The notes under the pieces: model-generated
What the model saw: only the letters and a program-made list of their open reading frames with translations
What the model was told of the DNA's origin: nothing
Database searches by the model: none
Source: Kurthia populi
GTDB taxonomy: Bacteria > Bacillota > Bacilli > Bacillales_A > Planococcaceae
DNA length: 64,000 nt
NCBI RefSeq assembly: GCF_042686175.1
Contig: NZ_JBHUOR010000023.1
Coordinates: 93,587 to 157,586 of the forward strand
Reading direction: 5' to 3'
Shown: positions 62,401 to 64,000 of the stretch, in pieces
Layout: every line of letters begins with the position of its first letter
Position numbering within the stretch: the stretch's first letter is position 1
Made by a program: the position numbers and the translations under genes

Positions 62401-62493
62401 GGTGTTACTCTAACTGCTGCTGATTACGAATTAACTGATGGTGCTGGCAACAAAGCTGACATCCCTGCAGCAGGTATTAAAGTTTCACTTTAA
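59452..62493 (+). CDS. S-layer-like protein 2 with N-terminal YKNG-repeat domain
   Basis: Large secreted surface protein, 1013 aa. Signal peptide to about residue 31 (ASA). YKNG-repeat domain at about 33-224 with the same unit order as the proteins at 28586 and 33941 (FGGKLYKNGKPAPAKKYKI, PTLKKGYKTANSKSLLFKDG, YYENGKLATG). Next is a DUF5011/Big_3-like Ig domain starting DTEKPEITAEDKTVEYG, then five or more SbsA/Big_5-like Ig domains (VESVTAINGTQIKVTFNKS, APEVTSVTPVNTKKFEIKL). The helical C-terminus of protein 1 is missing. Codon use is again that of a highly expressed gene. Ribosome site AAAGGAGA. No SLH motif. Confidence 0.82.
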   Translation: MANAKFVKTAAAVALGASVVTTAVAPGVASAATKYKVNSKGNLVLKSTGSLVKGWVEFGGKLYKNGKPAPAKKYKIMGTGASMKLYFGPTLKKGYKTANSKSLLFKDGKLLKGNKQTADRTRYYENGKLATGWDVVAADETKYIYKSGKLFKEQKTATRDGVLNYFENGKLAEGTKAFQDTLFTDGTVDEKDQVFKDVLYVGGKKAEGTVTFEDVVYVDGVKDTEKPEITAEDKTVEYGSEAVDVATLATVKDNSGEEIKAEAKISFDGKAVEKIDTKTPGVYTVTFTAKDKNGNEAEAKEVKVTVAEAAKAEVESVTAINGTQIKVTFNKSIDASTVIGTSDALKNITVAKVGSSAETGLKATLSDDKKSVTITSTGALNGEYNVAVTDAVKTTAGDKVEASTKLIKIEDKVAPTYVGFTKENASTFLFNFSEPINDLGSVVVKKADGTVLTTPNATVSKDGSTIKVVLGADVEAGKDITVSFAGQTDATTNVLETPFSVTIQKGAKDGVAPEVTSVTPVNTKKFEIKLSEEVQGFGLSNVTVNGGAVKSVTQDKADKTKYIVELNSAVSGLTTVAVTDAYADLSGEQGKAFSQIVNFAADTVKPTATAALSVNKDGNQVLTFTTSEDTTLAKTGTITLPAKAVKNYVTTSGDITLDATDLKAVEGSSTQYTVELSKVKFANNPLVKDTTYTVDLVADVFADVAGNKNEAKKDAFTFTRGADKDAAKPAVVSVSDNNLDSFTVDFGKTVELDNSTVVNKANYYVAGATIDSVTLDANNVATVKLVSGSNNYTGKRTVKVTGIKAANGNVMDDFTTTKSFNENVKPTVLSAKVDDVVKATAEVKAKNADVEVDNKKATASYTGTQNGTATFTYSESTSTWKQTSGDTFTGLTVSTAAQATPTDSEKAIVTTTNGVKAVAATTGKTTVKVTLSEEVKAVTTDYVVNVDGKKVEGVKATVTPTTANSKEVTIVIDKELTADDFAKGVTLTAADYELTDGAGNKADIPAAGIKVSL

Positions 62494-62544
62494 TAGTTAA
62501 GTAATAAATCCAAACTTCCCTTACCTTATTGGGCGAACGGATTC

Positions 62545-62584
62545 AAAGACTCTTATCTTCTTCGGAAGATAGGAGTCTTTTTGT
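62545..62584 (+). terminator. Strong terminator of S-layer-like gene 2
   Basis: AAAGACTCTTATCTTC pairs with GAAGATAGGAGTCTTT around a TTCG loop, and T's follow. Confidence 0.95.
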
Positions 62585-62634
62585 ATTTCAATCACATACT
62601 TTAATGAGATTTTTAGAATTTGATCAGCTGCTCT

Positions 62635-62950
62635 CTACGCTTGTATTTGCCATTTAAACAGTGATTTTTCATTAGGCTGTTCTTTCATCGTTTCGTTTCT
62701 TACATCCTGCATTTTAGGGGAATCTGCTGCTTGTGTGTTCCTTCTTTCCTTTCCGCCATTTAAGAACCGTATCTACTTCCTTTTTTAAATAGATATTATT
62801 TCTTTGATGTTTCAGCTCTTCTTTTTGAAAAAGCTGTACATCTAATGTGATGAGTGCATTTGGTTGTTTATTTATTCTCGTATTGTACGAAACATCTACT
62901 TTTAAACGAGTAGGTGTTTTTCTATGGAAGAAATAGCTGTAAACGCGGTA
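62635..62950 (-). pseudogene. Decayed coding remnant, unknown family
   Basis: On the minus strand an open frame without any start codon (62950 to 62714) reads TRLKVDVSYNTRINKQPNAL then VQLFQKEELKHQRNN. After its stop, a shifted frame continues with MQDVRNETMKEQPNEKSLFK and ends near 62635. Composition is protein-like, but stop, frameshift and lack of start suggest a dead gene. I do not recognise the family. Confidence 0.4.
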
Positions 62951-63054
62951 TTAGGCAATTATTCAAGGATATTTAAAAAAGCCTCTACTTTATACCTTCC
63001 TTTCAAATGATAAGGGATTAACCACCAATCTGCTCGTTCTAGGGGGATTATAAA

Positions 63055-63267
63055 ATGGTTCGACCAATTATTTATGCATTTGTTTTAAAACGTATTCATC
63101 AAAGCTTTTACAAGACCACACCTATTGTAGAAGTAACGGTAAATACATTACCTGTTCATTATCCAGATGTAGCACGCTATAAATATCTTTTACCATCTAT
63201 CGCTACATTAGCGAATTGTACACATGCTTATCATTGCCATTTAAAGAATGAAAGTGGTGAAGTGTAG
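63055..63267 (+). CDS. Small hypothetical protein (mobile-element type)
   Basis: 70 aa with a good AGGGGGAT ribosome site. Sequence runs from MVRPIIYAFVLKRIHQSFYK to ANCTHAYHCHLKNESGEV, with two Cys and three His near the end. No signal peptide. It sits among decayed genes including radC, so it is likely a leftover of a phage or conjugative element. Family not recognised. Confidence 0.5.
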   Translation: MVRPIIYAFVLKRIHQSFYKTTPIVEVTVNTLPVHYPDVARYKYLLPSIATLANCTHAYHCHLKNESGEV

Positions 63268-63297
63268 ACGATTCATTTTATATTGGAGGAGGTCGTG

Positions 63298-63380
63298 TGA
63301 GTGAATAAAAGAAGACAATTACATTGGTGGATGTCGTGCTAGAACGCAAAGGTTCAATGATGTTTGAAGGACGTATATAA
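63298..63380 (+). pseudogene. Short gene with a stop at codon 4
   Basis: After a strong GGAGGAGG site, GTG 63298 opens a frame that stops after three codons and then continues as KKTITLVDVVLERKGSMMFE before another stop. It reads as the dead 5' end of a small gene following the 70-residue frame. Family not recognised. Confidence 0.3.
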
Positions 63381-63615
63381 ATGTCAACATGGTTAGGTAC
63401 ATTTTTGCGCATCTAAGTATGTACAATCATGATCATAATGGCTATCACTATTCAAATTACTGCATAATTACAACTTGACATAGAGCCGCTATTCATATGA
63501 TTTTTGAGCCAAAAACGCAGCCATGATAAGGCTGGCTCATCCGCAAAGGCTATCATATTCATTTCTCTATATAAAGTTGTAATATACATTGGAAATCAAA
63601 AATGTACATGGTTAA
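63381..63615. other. Non-coding, decayed interval
   Basis: No convincing open frame on either strand. A small hairpin (CAGCC/GGCTG) lies at about 63522-63540. Likely degenerate mobile-element DNA. Confidence 0.4.
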
Positions 63616-63935
63616 ATGAACGTTTTTGTACATGCCCAAACGCGTATTTATAGACGTAAGATGAACATTCCAAATGATGCGGCTAATATCATTAGAGATT
63701 TCATAGGGGATTCGGATCGTGAGAAGTTTGTTGTGCTTTGTCTGAATGTAAAGAATAAATGCACAGTCATGCAAGTAGTATACACAGGCTCGTTAAACGG
63801 TGTGTTTAAGGTAGCATTATTTTCATGCAAGTGTCGTTGTGGCGTACAACCATCTATCAGGAACCCCCAGGACGAATGAAAAAGCGATTAGTTAAAATAG
63901 GAGCATTCCTGTTAGAAGGATTTTCAGAGACTTGA
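63616..63935 (+). pseudogene. Degenerate RadC-like (JAB/MPN) gene
   Basis: Remnant of a mobile-element-type RadC gene. ANIIRDFIGDSDREKFVVL and LNVKNKCTVMQVVYTGSLN match the RadC core. The next conserved segment with HPRE is deleted (GSLN runs straight to VFKVALFS). At about 63826 the frame shifts by one base, and the shifted frame reads ASVVVAYNHLSG, the RadC HNHPSG motif with His to Tyr and Pro to Leu. A further shift gives KKRLVKIGAFL, the normal downstream TKRL helix. It cannot make an active protein. Such RadC copies usually ride on phages, plasmids or integrative elements. Confidence 0.8.
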
Positions 63936-64000
63936 AAACAAAAAAGCCCTCCTGTATGATGCTTGAGTGTCAACTGGCATTGACGCGCATAATATACAGA

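Noticed and set aside
1..64000. CRISPR arrays, rRNA, tRNA or metabolite riboswitches
   Set aside because: No regular spacer-repeat pattern, CCA-ended cloverleaf or recognisable aptamer core was noticed; a computational scan (Infernal, tRNAscan) would be decisive.

Overview
The window is low-GC Firmicutes DNA. Shine-Dalgarno sites are strong, spacing is compact and there are many T-tailed hairpin terminators. The wall teichoic acid genes are of the Bacillus/Staphylococcus type. Two very large S-layer-like genes and many SH3/GW wall proteins suggest a Gram-positive rod of the Bacillales, most plausibly the Caryophanaceae/Planococcaceae (a Kurthia- or Caryophanon-like organism). The genus is an inference. 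I see no rRNA, tRNA, CRISPR array, replication origin or intact transposase.

Layout. 1-2.3 kb: a polar amino-acid ABC importer. 2.6-3.8 kb: aminotransferase A. 4.0-9.6 kb: a teichoic acid operon (tarI, tarJ, two CDP-polyol phosphotransferases, a TarM-like glycosyltransferase). 9.9-13.9 kb: a TetR regulator with a giant YhgE/Pip-type membrane protein that appears to share its operator. 14.0-14.9 kb: a soluble chemoreceptor-like protein. 14.9-20.0 kb: tagB-tagD on the minus strand, divergent from tagG-tagH-glycosyltransferase. 20.5-28.0 kb: a thioredoxin-like protein, two glucosaminidase autolysins and a non-catalytic wall-binding protein. 28.6-62.5 kb: about 34 kb in which most genes encode exported proteins. 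It is bracketed by two S-layer-like genes and holds three more proteins with the same wall-associated repeat domain, two transglutaminase-fold proteins, a subtilisin, a PDZ/S41 protease, lipoproteins, an LPQTG-anchored protein, a CZB-domain protein and a third TarM-like glycosyltransferase. 62.6-64.0 kb: decayed sequence including a broken radC, probably the edge of an old mobile element.

How it fits together. The tar/tag genes make, decorate and export a wall polymer, and the downstream genes encode proteins that live in or on that wall. None of the S-layer-like proteins has a recognisable SLH domain. Instead five proteins carry short hairpin-like units of the type LYKNGKLxxG. In three of them the units form the same ordered N-terminal domain of about 200 residues. 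I propose this is the wall anchor, replacing SLH, possibly recognising the teichoic acid made next door. This is the best candidate here for an undescribed system.

Other notable points: two of the three TarM-like glycosyltransferases have lost catalytic residues (a possible GtfA/GtfB-like arrangement); one transglutaminase paralogue has Asp in place of the catalytic Cys; one Ig-like C-terminal module is shared by two transglutaminase-fold proteins, the subtilisin and probably the S41 protease; and two families of palindromic intergenic repeats are present, one as an inverted pair 31 kb apart.
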